From positions 1 through 11,584 of the forward strand of contig JAYMGJ010000818.1 in assembly GCA_037178675.1 (NCBI GenBank): 11,584 nt of DNA, in the 5' to 3' direction. The translations under genes and the position numbers were made by a program. Below are positions 1 through 7,433 of this stretch, piece by piece (position 1 is the first letter of the stretch; each line of letters begins with the position of its first letter). This DNA is from Scleroderma bovista (Eukaryota > Basidiomycota > Agaricomycetes > Boletales > Sclerodermataceae). Under the pieces are notes generated by a model, which was given only the letters and a program-made list of their open reading frames with translations, was not told the origin of the DNA and did no database searches.

Positions 1-499
1 GTATGTAACATCATACCTCTTTGAACACAGAAGATGGCTCTTCGTGCCCCACTGAGGTGGTAGGGTTAGTGACAAATGGCTCATGAGTATGTAGGAGTCC
101 CTCACCCTCCTGCTGTCATCTACACTGAAATGGCACCAGAGCACCCAAACGTGACCAGAATGTGCTGTGGGACTTGTGGTGACCAGACTGGCTGTCTGCA
201 GTCTTGCGGGTTTTCTTTGTCATCGCTTGTGAAGTTATATGTTGATGGTTTGGTCTTACAAGTAGGAGAGGGCGAAGGGAGAGAGCGAACCACAGTTAAC
301 TTCACGGTGAGGCCTTGAGGCATCCATGGTCTGGTCAGAAGAGTCCAGTCCACCACATTGCATGTGGTGGCACTGTCCCAACCAAATTCCAACTGTCCAG
401 TGTCCTTCGTCCCACTCACTGGTTCATGCGCCCCTCTTTTGTTCCTCATGCTCACCTGCATTCTCCTAGCATCGACTTCCTAGCCTACCCACATAATGT
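1..499. other. Left flank with no recognisable gene
   Basis: No gene can be supported here. The open frames present (up to 113 codons on the minus strand at 120-461 and 80-94 codons on the plus strand) overlap each other in different frames and show no domain or motif that I recognise. Near 484-511 the sequence begins to match, in inverted orientation, the sequence just outside the right end of the large palindrome at about 3519-3546. The end of that element is therefore blurred on this side. Confidence 0.5.
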
Positions 500-834
500 A
501 CCTACTTTGTCCCGTCTTACACGGCCACCCGAAGGTGAAAATCGGCCGAGTGTCATGGGCCAGCGGACGGTAGCCCAAGGATGGATTGTCACCGTGTAAC
601 ACGGGCTGGGCCCAAGTTGGATATTATCACCTTGTGATATGGGTGGGCTATGGTGCTGTTTTAGGGAGTGGATAAGGGTGTAATCACCATGTCATATGTG
701 CAGGCCAAGATTTGCTGTAATGGAAGGTAATGGGTGGGCTAGGAAACATTAGTACCAATGAATATAGTAGGGCTGAGCCACTTGGAAATAAGGTGGAACT
801 ACAAATAGAACTACAGGTTCACTGCCAGGGTTTG

Positions 835-1086
835 ACTACCGCGGGTTAACTACCGCGGGTTAACTAACTTGGGTTTACTACCGCGGGTTAACTAACTTGG
901 GTTTACTACCGCGGGTTAACTAACTCGGGTTTACTACCGCGGGTTAACTAACTCGGGTTTACTACCGCGGGTTAACTAACTCAGGTTTACTACCATGGGT
1001 TAACTACTGTGGGCTAACTACTGTGGGTTAACTACCACGGGTGAACTAACTCGGGTTGACTACTGCAGGTTGACAGCTGTGGGTAA
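835..1086 (+). repeat. 14-bp tandem array, 18 copies (left arm)
   Basis: Eighteen consecutive 14-bp units fit without a single indel. The outer half alternates two versions, ACTACCGCGGGTTA and ACTAACTTGGGTTT, giving a 28-bp higher-order unit. The inner half (from about 989) degenerates to forms such as ACTACTGTGGGCTA. The GTTAAC and CCGCGG palindromes recur within it. The rigid 14-bp phasing, with variation only at a few positions, suggests either recent amplification or selection for spacing, for example repeated protein-binding sites. Confidence 0.9.
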
Positions 1087-1090
1087 TAAG

Positions 1091-1631
1091 GCTGTGGAAA
1101 GAGTATTGCGGCCTAGCACAGCTGTGGTGTACATGTACCTAACAAATAAGGCCATACACACCATGTCCTGGACATGTACAACTGTGTAAATATGATTTGT
1201 GCAGTTAATGCACTGAGATCGCAGTCCTACCTGCAGGAAGGATTGTATGGACAAATAAAGCCGCGGGAAGATTACCACGGTGTAGCACAGCCGCAATGCA
1301 CATGCCCCTAATGACTTAGGCCATACACACCATATCCTGGGCATGTACAACTGTGTAAATATGATTTGTGCAGTTAATGCACTGAGATCACAGTCCTACC
1401 CACAGGAAGGATTCTATTGACAAGTAAAGCTGCAGGAAAATTACCACGGCCTAGCACAGCCATGGTGTACATGTACCCAACAAATAAGGCCATATACATC
1501 ATGTCCTTGGCATGTACAACTGTGTAAATATGATTTGTGCAGTTAATACACTGAGAGCAAAGTCCTAGCTGCAGGAAGGATTGTATGGACAAATAAAGCC
1601 ACGGGAAATTTACTGCAGTGTAGCATAGCCA
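1091..1631 (+). repeat. 169-bp tandem array (left arm)
   Basis: Three full units start at 1091, 1260 and 1429, exactly 169 bp apart, and a partial unit begins at 1598. Each unit carries a GC-rich start of the GCCGCGGGAA type, a block resembling GTACATGTACC, the block AAATAAGGCCATACACACC, and a conserved GTGTAAATATGATTTG stretch. The second unit differs from the others in reading CCCCTAATGACTTAGG where they read CCTAACAAATAAGG. Open frames across this array on either strand reflect the repeat, not genes. Confidence 0.88.
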
Positions 1632-2375
1632 CCACCTCATAGCCTCATCTGTATAGATTGTGCTATTGAGTTTCTTGCATCTGAAATAGCTATTCAGACA
1701 TAGATTACACCCCCATTAGCCTGACACAAGACACAGACTGGAACATGTGGATGTATGGCATGTACATTGCAGCATTGACATGTTGGCATTGATCAGGGGT
1801 TTCATTGTGCACAATGTCACATCTGAGGGGTTTGATAGCTGTGAAGAATGACAAATAGCATACAAACAGCATTGAGGGACAGTGAAAATTGCATCATTCA
1901 TAGAGCACTCAATATTGTGTGTTGTGTACTATTGCATGTTTTTGAAAGTCTCCGCAATTTTGAGCCTTTTTCCCACACCATCTGGTATGTTATTTGACTG
2001 CCCTTGCTCAATCCCCTTGTGCTATTGACTTATGTATACTGTAGTGAGCAAGCAGTAGTAATCCAAAGCCCCCTAGGTAGTAAGCAAATGTATACACAGC
2101 CAGACTACAGATGCAACCCCGATTATGAGAAATATGCAATTTCCTCTCTTGGCCATCTCTGGAGTGGTTGCCTCCTTAGTAGATATCATTGGGCTTTGGG
2201 TCTAGTATAGTAGTACCTGTTTAGATATTTTTGAGCCACAAGTATCCATGTTAAACACATTCAAGACTGATATACCATGGGGGTCACAAATGACATAACT
2301 ATGCAGAAAATCCATCCTCAGTGGTCTGATCTGCAATTTCCATGACACTGTGTGGGTACAACATGGTTGGCTCAT
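1632..2375. other. Core (loop) of the large palindrome, no coding capacity
   Basis: About 740 bp lies between the two repeat arrays. Open frames are short (61 codons minus strand at 1716-1901, 68 codons plus strand at 2004-2210) and show no transposase or other domain that I recognise. The segment is moderately AT-rich. It is presumably the non-repeated core of a non-autonomous element that would rely on an enzyme encoded elsewhere. Confidence 0.5.
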
Positions 2376-2939
2376 GGCCCTATTTGGTTGGTACATGTTT
2401 ACCGAAGCTGTTGTGACCTGTGGGATTGTACCTGCAGCCATATATGTCCATAGAATCCTTCCTGTGTCTATAACTTGTTGCATTAACTGCGCAAATCATA
2501 ATTTACACAGTTGTACCTTCCCAGGAAATGTGTTGTATGGCCTAAGTCATTAGGGGCATGTGCACTGTGGCTGTGCTACACCACAGTAATTTTCCTGTGG
2601 CTTTATTTGTCCATACAATCCTTCCTGCAGCTAGGACTTTGCTCTCAGTGTATTAACTGCGCAAATCATATTTACACAGTTGTACATGCCCAGGACATGG
2701 TGTGTATGGCCTTATTTGTTAGGTACATGTAGACTGCAGCTGTGCTACACCACGGTAATCTTCCCGCGGCTGTATTTGTCCATACAATCCTTCCTGCGGG
2801 TAGGACTGCGAGTTCAGTGCATTAACTGTGCAAATCATATTTACACAGTTGTACATGTCCAGGACATGGTGTGTATGGCCTTATTTGTTAGGTACATGTA
2901 CACCACAGCTGTGCTAGGCCGCAATACTCTTTCCACAGC
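2376..2939 (-). repeat. 169-bp tandem array (right arm)
   Basis: Inverted units occupy 2771-2939 and 2602-2770 (169 bp each) and 2439-2601 (163 bp, with small indels). A decayed partial unit sits at about 2376-2438. The outermost unit matches the first left unit closely. The next unit starts like left unit 2 but ends like left unit 3, with the AACTGCGCAAATC and GCTAGGACTTTGCTCTC variants. The CCTAAGTCATTAGGGG variant sits one unit further in than on the left. The arrays have therefore been re-phased by unequal exchange or conversion. Confidence 0.85.
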
Positions 2940-2943
2940 CTTA

Positions 2944-3195
2944 TTACCCACAGCTGTCAACCTGCAGTAGTCAACCCGAGTTAGTTAACCTGTGGTAGTT
3001 AACCCACAGTAGTTAGCCCACAGTAGTTAACCCATGGTAGTAAACCTGAGTTAGTTAACCCACGGTAGTAAACCCGAGTTAGTTAACCCGCGGTAGTAAA
3101 CCCAAGTTAGTTAACCCGCGGTAGTAAACCCAAGTTAGTTAACCCGCGGTAGTAAACCCAAGTTAGTTAACCCGCGGTAGTTAACCCGCGGTAGT
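2944..3195 (-). repeat. 14-bp tandem array, 18 copies (right arm)
   Basis: This is the inverted partner of 835-1086 with the same 18 units in the same order. Reading the minus strand, unit 7 has CTTG where the left arm has CTCG. Unit 10 has CCGTGG where the left has CCGCGG. Unit 15 has CACAGGTTA where the left has CACGGGTGA. Three of the four differences are CpG transitions and one is a transversion. The shared unit order shows that the array existed before the arms diverged, or that it is homogenised as a block. Confidence 0.9.
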
Positions 3196-3658
3196 CAAAC
3201 CCTGGCAGTGAACCTGTAGTTCTATTTGTAGTTCCACCTTATTTCCAAGTGGCTCAGCCCTACTATATTCATTGGTACTAATGTTTCCTAGCCCACCCAT
3301 TACCTTCCATTACAGCAAATCTCAGCCCGCACATATGACATGGTGATTACACCCTTATCCACTCCCTAAAACAGCACCATAGCCCACCCATATCACAAGG
3401 TGATAATATCCAACTTGGGCCCAGCCCGTGTTACACGGTGACAATCCATCCTTGGGCTACCGTCCGCTGGCCCGTGACACTCGGCCGATTTTCACCTTCG
3501 GGTGGCCGTGTAAGACGGCCTAAGTAGGTGCATGGGGTCGCCTACCTGCCAACTGGACCAGCATGATTGGTTGAGATCGGGACGATGGGACGCGTTCAGT
3601 GGGTAGGTGAGCCATCAGACCTGCTTGACTAACACAAGAAACGCACCCAAACATCCCT

Positions 3659-3922
3659 GGCTCTCCATCAACACAGGTAACATGTCCATTGTGTCATTCC
3701 TACCCCAGCACGATGTCTTCGTCAGCGCGTAGATCGCGCAGTGCGAAGACTCTGCGAATGACAGTTGTTTCGTCTGTATTCGAATCCATGTCCGCCCCCG
3801 CACCCGAAGCGGGGAAAGTGAAAGTGAGAACAGGAATCCAACTCGTCCGCTGAAGAAGGTGGCGGTTCGTCGATATCCTCCGTCGCAGTCGTCGACTCTC
3901 CGATGTCGCTTACCTTTCCCCA
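3659..3922 (-). pseudogene. SET-domain gene fragment, copy in left arm
   Basis: This is the exact inverted copy of 4640-4903 and carries the same lesions. On the minus strand it again reads as a SET-like tail ending in the region of 3702-3789. Since both copies share every stop and frame break, the fragment decayed before the palindrome formed, or the arms were homogenised afterwards. It has no possible function as protein. Its only plausible activity would be as half of a hairpin transcript. Confidence 0.42.
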
Positions 3923-3936
3923 CTGCAAGCATTTCT

Positions 3937-4625
3937 CAATGTTTCATGACAAAACATTGTAAAAAAATAGAAGAAAGAGATACTCTTTTATTTACAATTT
4001 TGTTCAACAAAAAAGACAAATATCATACAGCATTACTTTTGTCATTTTTGTGTCAAGACATGATTTGAGATCATTTGTTATGTTGGGACTATAAAATATT
4101 TAACCTTTTTCTTCTGCCTGTTCCTTGCAAAACAAATAAAGAAATGACAATGTAACTTTTCTCACAGTAAGCATTTTCAATTTTCTGCAGTGCAAAATTG
4201 AATCAAAAGACACTCTATTCCACAAAAATAAATGTTTAGGAAATATGCTATATGTTTTCAGTCATAACACTCTAGCCAGCCAATCAGCATCCAGGAACAA
4301 TGATGTTTCTTGAAGGAAAACTTATTGTTTCTTTTAACATGTTTTCAAGAATCATTTGATATCTTATTTTTAATAACACATGCTGAAATACTTGCTATGA
4401 GAAAAGTTACATTGTCATTTTTTTATTTGTTTTGCAAGGAACAGGCAGAAGAAAAAGGTTAAATATTTTATAGTCCCAACATAACAAATGATCTCAAATC
4501 ATGTCTTGACACAAAAATGACAAAAGTAATGCTGTATGATATTTGTCTTTTTTGTTGAACAAAATTGTAAATAAAAGAGTATCTCTTTCTTCTATTTTTT
4601 TACAATGTTTTGTCATGAAACATTG
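3937..4625. other. AT-rich inner half of the second palindrome
   Basis: Base composition drops abruptly at about 3937 and recovers at about 4625, so the inner arms and loop are strongly AT-rich while the outer arms are GC-rich gene-like sequence. A perfect 8-bp stem (CAATGTTT/AAACATTG, 7-base loop) sits exactly at the junction in each arm (3937-3959 and its mirror near 4603-4625). No coding frame is credible here: the 69-codon frame seen on both arms spans the composition boundary. The junction may mark an AT-rich mobile element joined to captured gene sequence. Confidence 0.55.
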
Positions 4626-4639
4626 AGAAATGCTTGCAG

Positions 4640-4903
4640 TGGGGAAAGGTAAGCGACATCGGAGAGTCGACGACTGCGACGGAGGATATCGACGAACCGC
4701 CACCTTCTTCAGCGGACGAGTTGGATTCCTGTTCTCACTTTCACTTTCCCCGCTTCGGGTGCGGGGGCGGACATGGATTCGAATACAGACGAAACAACTG
4801 TCATTCGCAGAGTCTTCGCACTGCGCGATCTACGCGCTGACGAAGACATCGTGCTGGGGTAGGAATGACACAATGGACATGTTACCTGTGTTGATGGAGA
4901 GCC
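4640..4903 (+). pseudogene. SET-domain gene fragment, copy in right arm
   Basis: The segment around 4773-4859 encodes the motif VFALRDLRADEDIVLG. I recognise this as resembling the C-terminal end of the SET domain in fungal SET3/SET4-like histone methyltransferase relatives, where a similar acidic turn is followed by a Trp-Glu-Trp pair and then an LPxLxES-type segment. Here the two expected Trp codons are stops (TAG at 4860, TGA at 4866). The LPVLMES-like residues continue only after a frame change near 4885. Upstream, an acidic Pro/Ser stretch (DIDEPPPSSADELDS) lies in another frame. The substrate-binding N-terminal part of the domain is absent. The fragment is therefore a broken piece of a host gene carried in a repeat. 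The family call is from memory of the motif. Confidence 0.45.
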
Positions 4904-4949
4904 AGGGATGTTTGGGTGCGTTTCTTGTGTTAGTCAAGCAGGTCTGATG

Positions 4950-5706
4950 AGTGCCCGATCCCGCCCTTTTTCTTCCGTCTTTGCGCACCCCGACATATCA
5001 ATCGGTCGTACAACCACATTCGGCCAGCACCCACACCGTGCCCATCTTGCCTTCCCAGCCTCCGCATCCTGCTCGACCCCATTCACCCCATTCACCTGTG
5101 CACCCTCCTCTCCTCCCTCTGCCTTTTCTTTGCCCTTGCTTCAGGCTCGAAACCTCCCCATTGGTGCCCGTCATGCCGTCGCAGAGCCGGTGCTAGTGTT
5201 GTGCATCCTCATTTCTCCGAGCCTCTTTCTCTGTATCATGACTGCGCGCTCTCGCTCCTCGTCTGGGATGATTTCTCTGCCACATACCCAACACCTCCCT
5301 CCACAATTCCAAAGCACGCCGCATGACACCATCTCGAGCAGTGACCATGCAAACTACCCAGCAGTGTACCAATAACAACCAGGGCACTCTTTGCAACGCC
5401 TCACTGCAATGAACGCTCAACCACCTCCGCCCTGCTTCCATTCTGTAGGCATGCACACACAGAATGTATGGTCGGTTAGAAATGGGGTGTCTTTGCTGCT
5501 TGACAACTACGCAGGCCTTGGCGGATACCCAGCACGGATTCATCACGACCTCAGGGCTCATATCCGCTTATGACACACCTGACCTCGACCTTTCCTTCCA
5601 TGCGTGAGCGCAAACCTCGATAGCAAAGGCCAGTTTGTATTCCAGATGCTAGTAGCGTATCCAGGACTAGTTCTCTATGTATTTTCCGTGAGTACATACA
5701 CCCACT
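4950..5706 (+). other. Pyrimidine-rich stretch with a Pro/Ser-rich open frame, unassigned
   Basis: The plus strand is C/T-rich, and a 155-codon frame (4908-5375) reads as Ser/Pro-rich protein without a recognisable domain. Its start lies inside the palindrome arm, and a second frame over the same DNA (4951-5196) is also Pro-rich. The openness may therefore come from composition only. A 60-codon frame follows at 5391-5573. I cannot name a product. It could be the remnant of a low-complexity host exon continuing from the SET-like fragment, or simply intergenic DNA. Confidence 0.3.
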
Positions 5707-6635
5707 ATGTCACACTGCACAGAACAAGGAAAAGCTATCACTGAATGGGCGAAACGTGTCAAGGAGCACATCAGGTCCACCAAACGAAAAGAAAACCTAC
5801 CTGCTGCTTCTTGGCTTCCCTCTCGCATTTCCTAAGCATCCGATGACGGATGTCGTTGTGTAATACGAAATGAACAATGCCTTCCATCCAATCACATGGA
5901 TGATGTAGTTGTGTAATGCGTCCAAAACGCAGTGAGGGTGTTGGCAGGCTGTCATCGCGGCTCCGCAAGCAGCCAAATCTTAATGATGCACGAATGTATG
6001 CAGACGGGATAGGAACCATCGCCATCAATTTGGTGATCCTGGACATATCAACGCCTGGTGGCAGGAGAGTGATTACTTGCTGCAAGGCATTGACGGCCGG
6101 TATAGGAGCGCGCGTACAACAAAGTAGGTGTTGAGATGAATAGTCATGTTCTACGCCTTGACTTCTTCTGCAAGTGCGCTGGTGAACGTGGTGACGAATA
6201 CTTTGATGCTCGAGTATGTCGCAAGCATTGGCGAGGGAACCTGCTCCAAGGTTGAGGATCAACCCGGAATTCCTAGACGGCGAACAAGAAATCCCAGCTT
6301 CGTGAACCCGTTGCACGAACAGGAGACATACAACTCACCGTTCAATCATCCCTGGGAGAACCGCGTGGGTCATGCGGACCATGGCATCCACGTTAATAGT
6401 CACCATGTCCTCGTTCTCTCTTGTTCAGTGGTGTCCACAAAGTATGTCGGCATCACATGGGACATTGTTGACTATGAGTGCGTCAGGTGAACACTGATGG
6501 AAGTATTCCATTTGGAGCACATACCAAATACCTGTAAGCCTGGCGTCTTACTAACGGCTTACTAATATGACATCCGTGTGCGCTTGGTCCGTGCACAGTG
6601 CTCTATTTCCTTTTCTGTCCTGTAGTCAACGTGTT
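5707..6635. other. Unassigned stretch with short open frames and intron-like signals
   Basis: No gene is recognised. A 42-codon plus-strand frame (5707-5835) has a strikingly charged, basic middle (WAKRVKEHIRSTKRKE). In the same frame at 6136-6258 there is a short stretch with a Cys-x-Cys...Cys-x2-His arrangement. The longest minus-strand frame is 181 codons (5771-6316), but I see no domain in it. Fungal-type splice signals occur at 6442-6486 (GTATGT...TTGAC...CAG) and from 6534 (GTAAGC, then TACTAAC). A decayed intron-containing gene is possible but unproven. Confidence 0.3.
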
Positions 6636-6845
6636 TCCTCATATATACCTGAGGTCCCCTCAGGCGGGACATCTCCTTCTTTCCCTCTCACTCTCACTCT
6701 CGCTCTCACTACTGTTATCCTTTGTAATATCGTGAATCCCACGCGCTTGTCCACGTTCTCCCGAGCGATTATCATAAGTGTTACTCCCCTCGTGGTGAGT
6801 TTCCACTTTTTTTTGAATGTCGCACCAAGCGCGAGTTGATGCCTT
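6636..6845 (+). promoter_or_regulatory. LTR/leader-like control region of the retroelement
   Basis: A TATA-like ATATATA lies at 6641-6647. It is followed at once by a perfect 7-bp stem with a 3-base loop (CCTGAGG-TCC-CCTCAGG, 6648-6664) and then by a CT-rich run of CTCTCA-type repeats around 6680-6710. This order resembles the U3/R part of fungal gypsy LTRs, where transcription starts shortly after the TATA box. I cannot place the LTR ends or a tRNA primer-binding site, so the extent is approximate. The region lies directly upstream of Gag on the same strand. Confidence 0.4.
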
Positions 6846-7433
6846 ATGCAAGGCATCAAACTGTCACACCGTCGCCACCCCACCATCCCCTACCCCTTGA
6901 CTACTCGAAGTCGGGGAACGGCTGTTGCGCCATCATCACCGTTACCGCCGTTATCTCCGTCATCATCACCTCCTCTCTTGCCATCGTCATTGCCACCTCC
7001 TCCTTCGTCGTTGTCTCCTGTCCCTTCCTCATCTGACAGTTCAGACTATTCCTCTGTGAATCGTTGTCTCCAATTTCCTGCTACTATGTCTGCGAAGCCA
7101 GGTCGCTGTGAACAGGCAGCACCAAATAAGGTGCCTCTTCTTACTGCTGGTGAAATCACTCCTGAGGCCCTCCACGCCTGGGAGATGGGTTGTCTCCAGT
7201 TTTTCCGGCAGAAGGAGATTGCAGCAAAGGACCAGGTTGGTAGGGTTGCCTGGAATCTCCAAGACCCCCGAGTACAGGACTGGTATGTCAATGACAGTGA
7301 ACGCCTCAACGCGTTGACCTTTGCTGCCTTCATGCTGGAAGTCTGCTCCTATTGGCTGCCCTCCGACTGGGCTACCATGGTTCGACAGAAGTTGTTGTTG
7401 TCTACCCAAGGCGATAAGGCCTTCCATGTATGA
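6846..7433 (+). pseudogene. Gag, N-terminal part, ended by premature TGA
   Basis: This is the capsid-type structural protein that would assemble around the element's RNA. The first ATG (6846) gives a Pro/Ser-rich low-complexity lead. A second in-frame ATG at 7086 begins the part that looks like Gag (MSAKPGRCEQ, then LTAGEITPEAL and CLQFFRQKEI). I prefer 7086 as the natural start, because the lead resembles untranslated C/T-rich leader. The frame ends at TGA 7431-7433. The same frame continues immediately as recognisable Gag (AAEVQSQNVLLRG), and related elements carry an aromatic residue at this point. TGG to TGA is therefore the likely change. Confidence 0.8.

Larger units (their letters stand above)
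512..1631 (+). repeat. Left arm of the large inverted repeat
   Basis: The arm runs from the outer boundary inward as unique sequence (512-834), the 14-bp array (835-1086) and the 169-bp array (1091-1631). Compared by eye with the reverse complement of the right arm, 512-834 shows four mismatches and 835-1086 shows four. Seven of these eight can be explained as CpG decay. Beyond 1259 the two arms are no longer colinear, because their 169-bp units fall in a different order. Confidence 0.85.
2376..3518 (-). repeat. Right arm of the large inverted repeat
   Basis: This is the inverted partner of 512-1631. Going outward it contains the 169-bp array (2376-2939), the 14-bp array (2944-3195) and the outer unique segment (3196-3518). 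It carries more of the 169-bp array than the left arm, about three units plus a decayed fourth. The innermost portion (2376-2600) is therefore not a simple mirror of the left arm. Confidence 0.85.
500..3530. mobile_element. Large foldback-like palindromic element, non-autonomous
   Basis: Sequence from about 500 inward is the inverted complement of sequence from about 3530 inward. Paired positions sum to 4030 without a gap from 512/3518 through the first 169-bp repeat (1259/2771). The outermost block (501-511 against 3519-3529) still matches in CCTACTT but carries a one-base length difference. Long terminal inverted repeats built largely of internal tandem repeats around a non-repeated core are the hallmark of foldback-type DNA elements such as Drosophila FB and Galileo. 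That assignment is by architecture only, because no transposase is visible in the core or arms. I could not identify a convincing target-site duplication. A segmental inverted duplication is the main alternative. A 94-bp unassigned stretch (3519-3612) separates it from the next palindrome. Confidence 0.7.
3613..4949. repeat. Second palindrome, centre 4281, near-identical arms
   Basis: Arms at 3613-4180 and 4382-4949 pair with positions summing to 8562 and enclose a 201-bp loop (4181-4381). From 3613 to about 4140 I see no mismatch with the partner arm. In 4141-4172 there are four, all transitions, and after that the identity is lost. The outer limits are sharp: the left flank reads GGTGAGC and the right flank reads AGTGCCC next to the shared CATCAG/CTGATG ends. 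The near-identity implies a recent origin or ongoing gene conversion. An assembly fold-back artefact is less likely, because the arms diverge before the turn rather than at it. Confidence 0.9.

Noticed and set aside
835..1086. CRISPR-like or telomeric array
   Set aside because: There are no unique spacers between repeats. GGGTTA recurs only once per 14- or 28-bp unit, so it is neither a CRISPR nor a true telomere repeat.
1060..2970. Several open frames of 70-96 codons with similar protein sequence (containing MALFV and YLSIQSFLQ) on both strands
   Set aside because: They are translations of the 169-bp tandem units and recur because the DNA repeats. The frames end at array limits and show no domain.
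3615..4947. Identical 105-, 69- and 68-codon frames on opposite strands
   Set aside because: They are mirror images produced by the palindrome. The only coding signal that I recognise is the SET-like motif, which lies in a different frame with stops.
5678..5701. Short plus-strand motif CIFREYIH, reminiscent of a segment upstream of the SET core in fungal SET proteins
   Set aside because: It is too short, it needs a frame change to join neighbouring residues, and it lies downstream of the SET-like tail instead of upstream.
5000..6640. A complete 5' LTR with TG...CA ends and a tRNA primer-binding site
   Set aside because: I found no direct repeat partner, because the 3' LTR is outside the window, and no convincing primer-binding sequence. 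The boundaries cannot be placed.
6846..7085. Pro/Ser-rich N-terminal extension of Gag as a real domain
   Set aside because: The DNA is C/T-rich leader-like sequence that is open in more than one frame. The Gag-like protein starts at the ATG at 7086.
7431..7433. Programmed stop readthrough between Gag parts, as in some retroelements
   Set aside because: The stop falls inside Gag, not at a Gag-Pol boundary, and other clear lesions follow. A point mutation is simpler.
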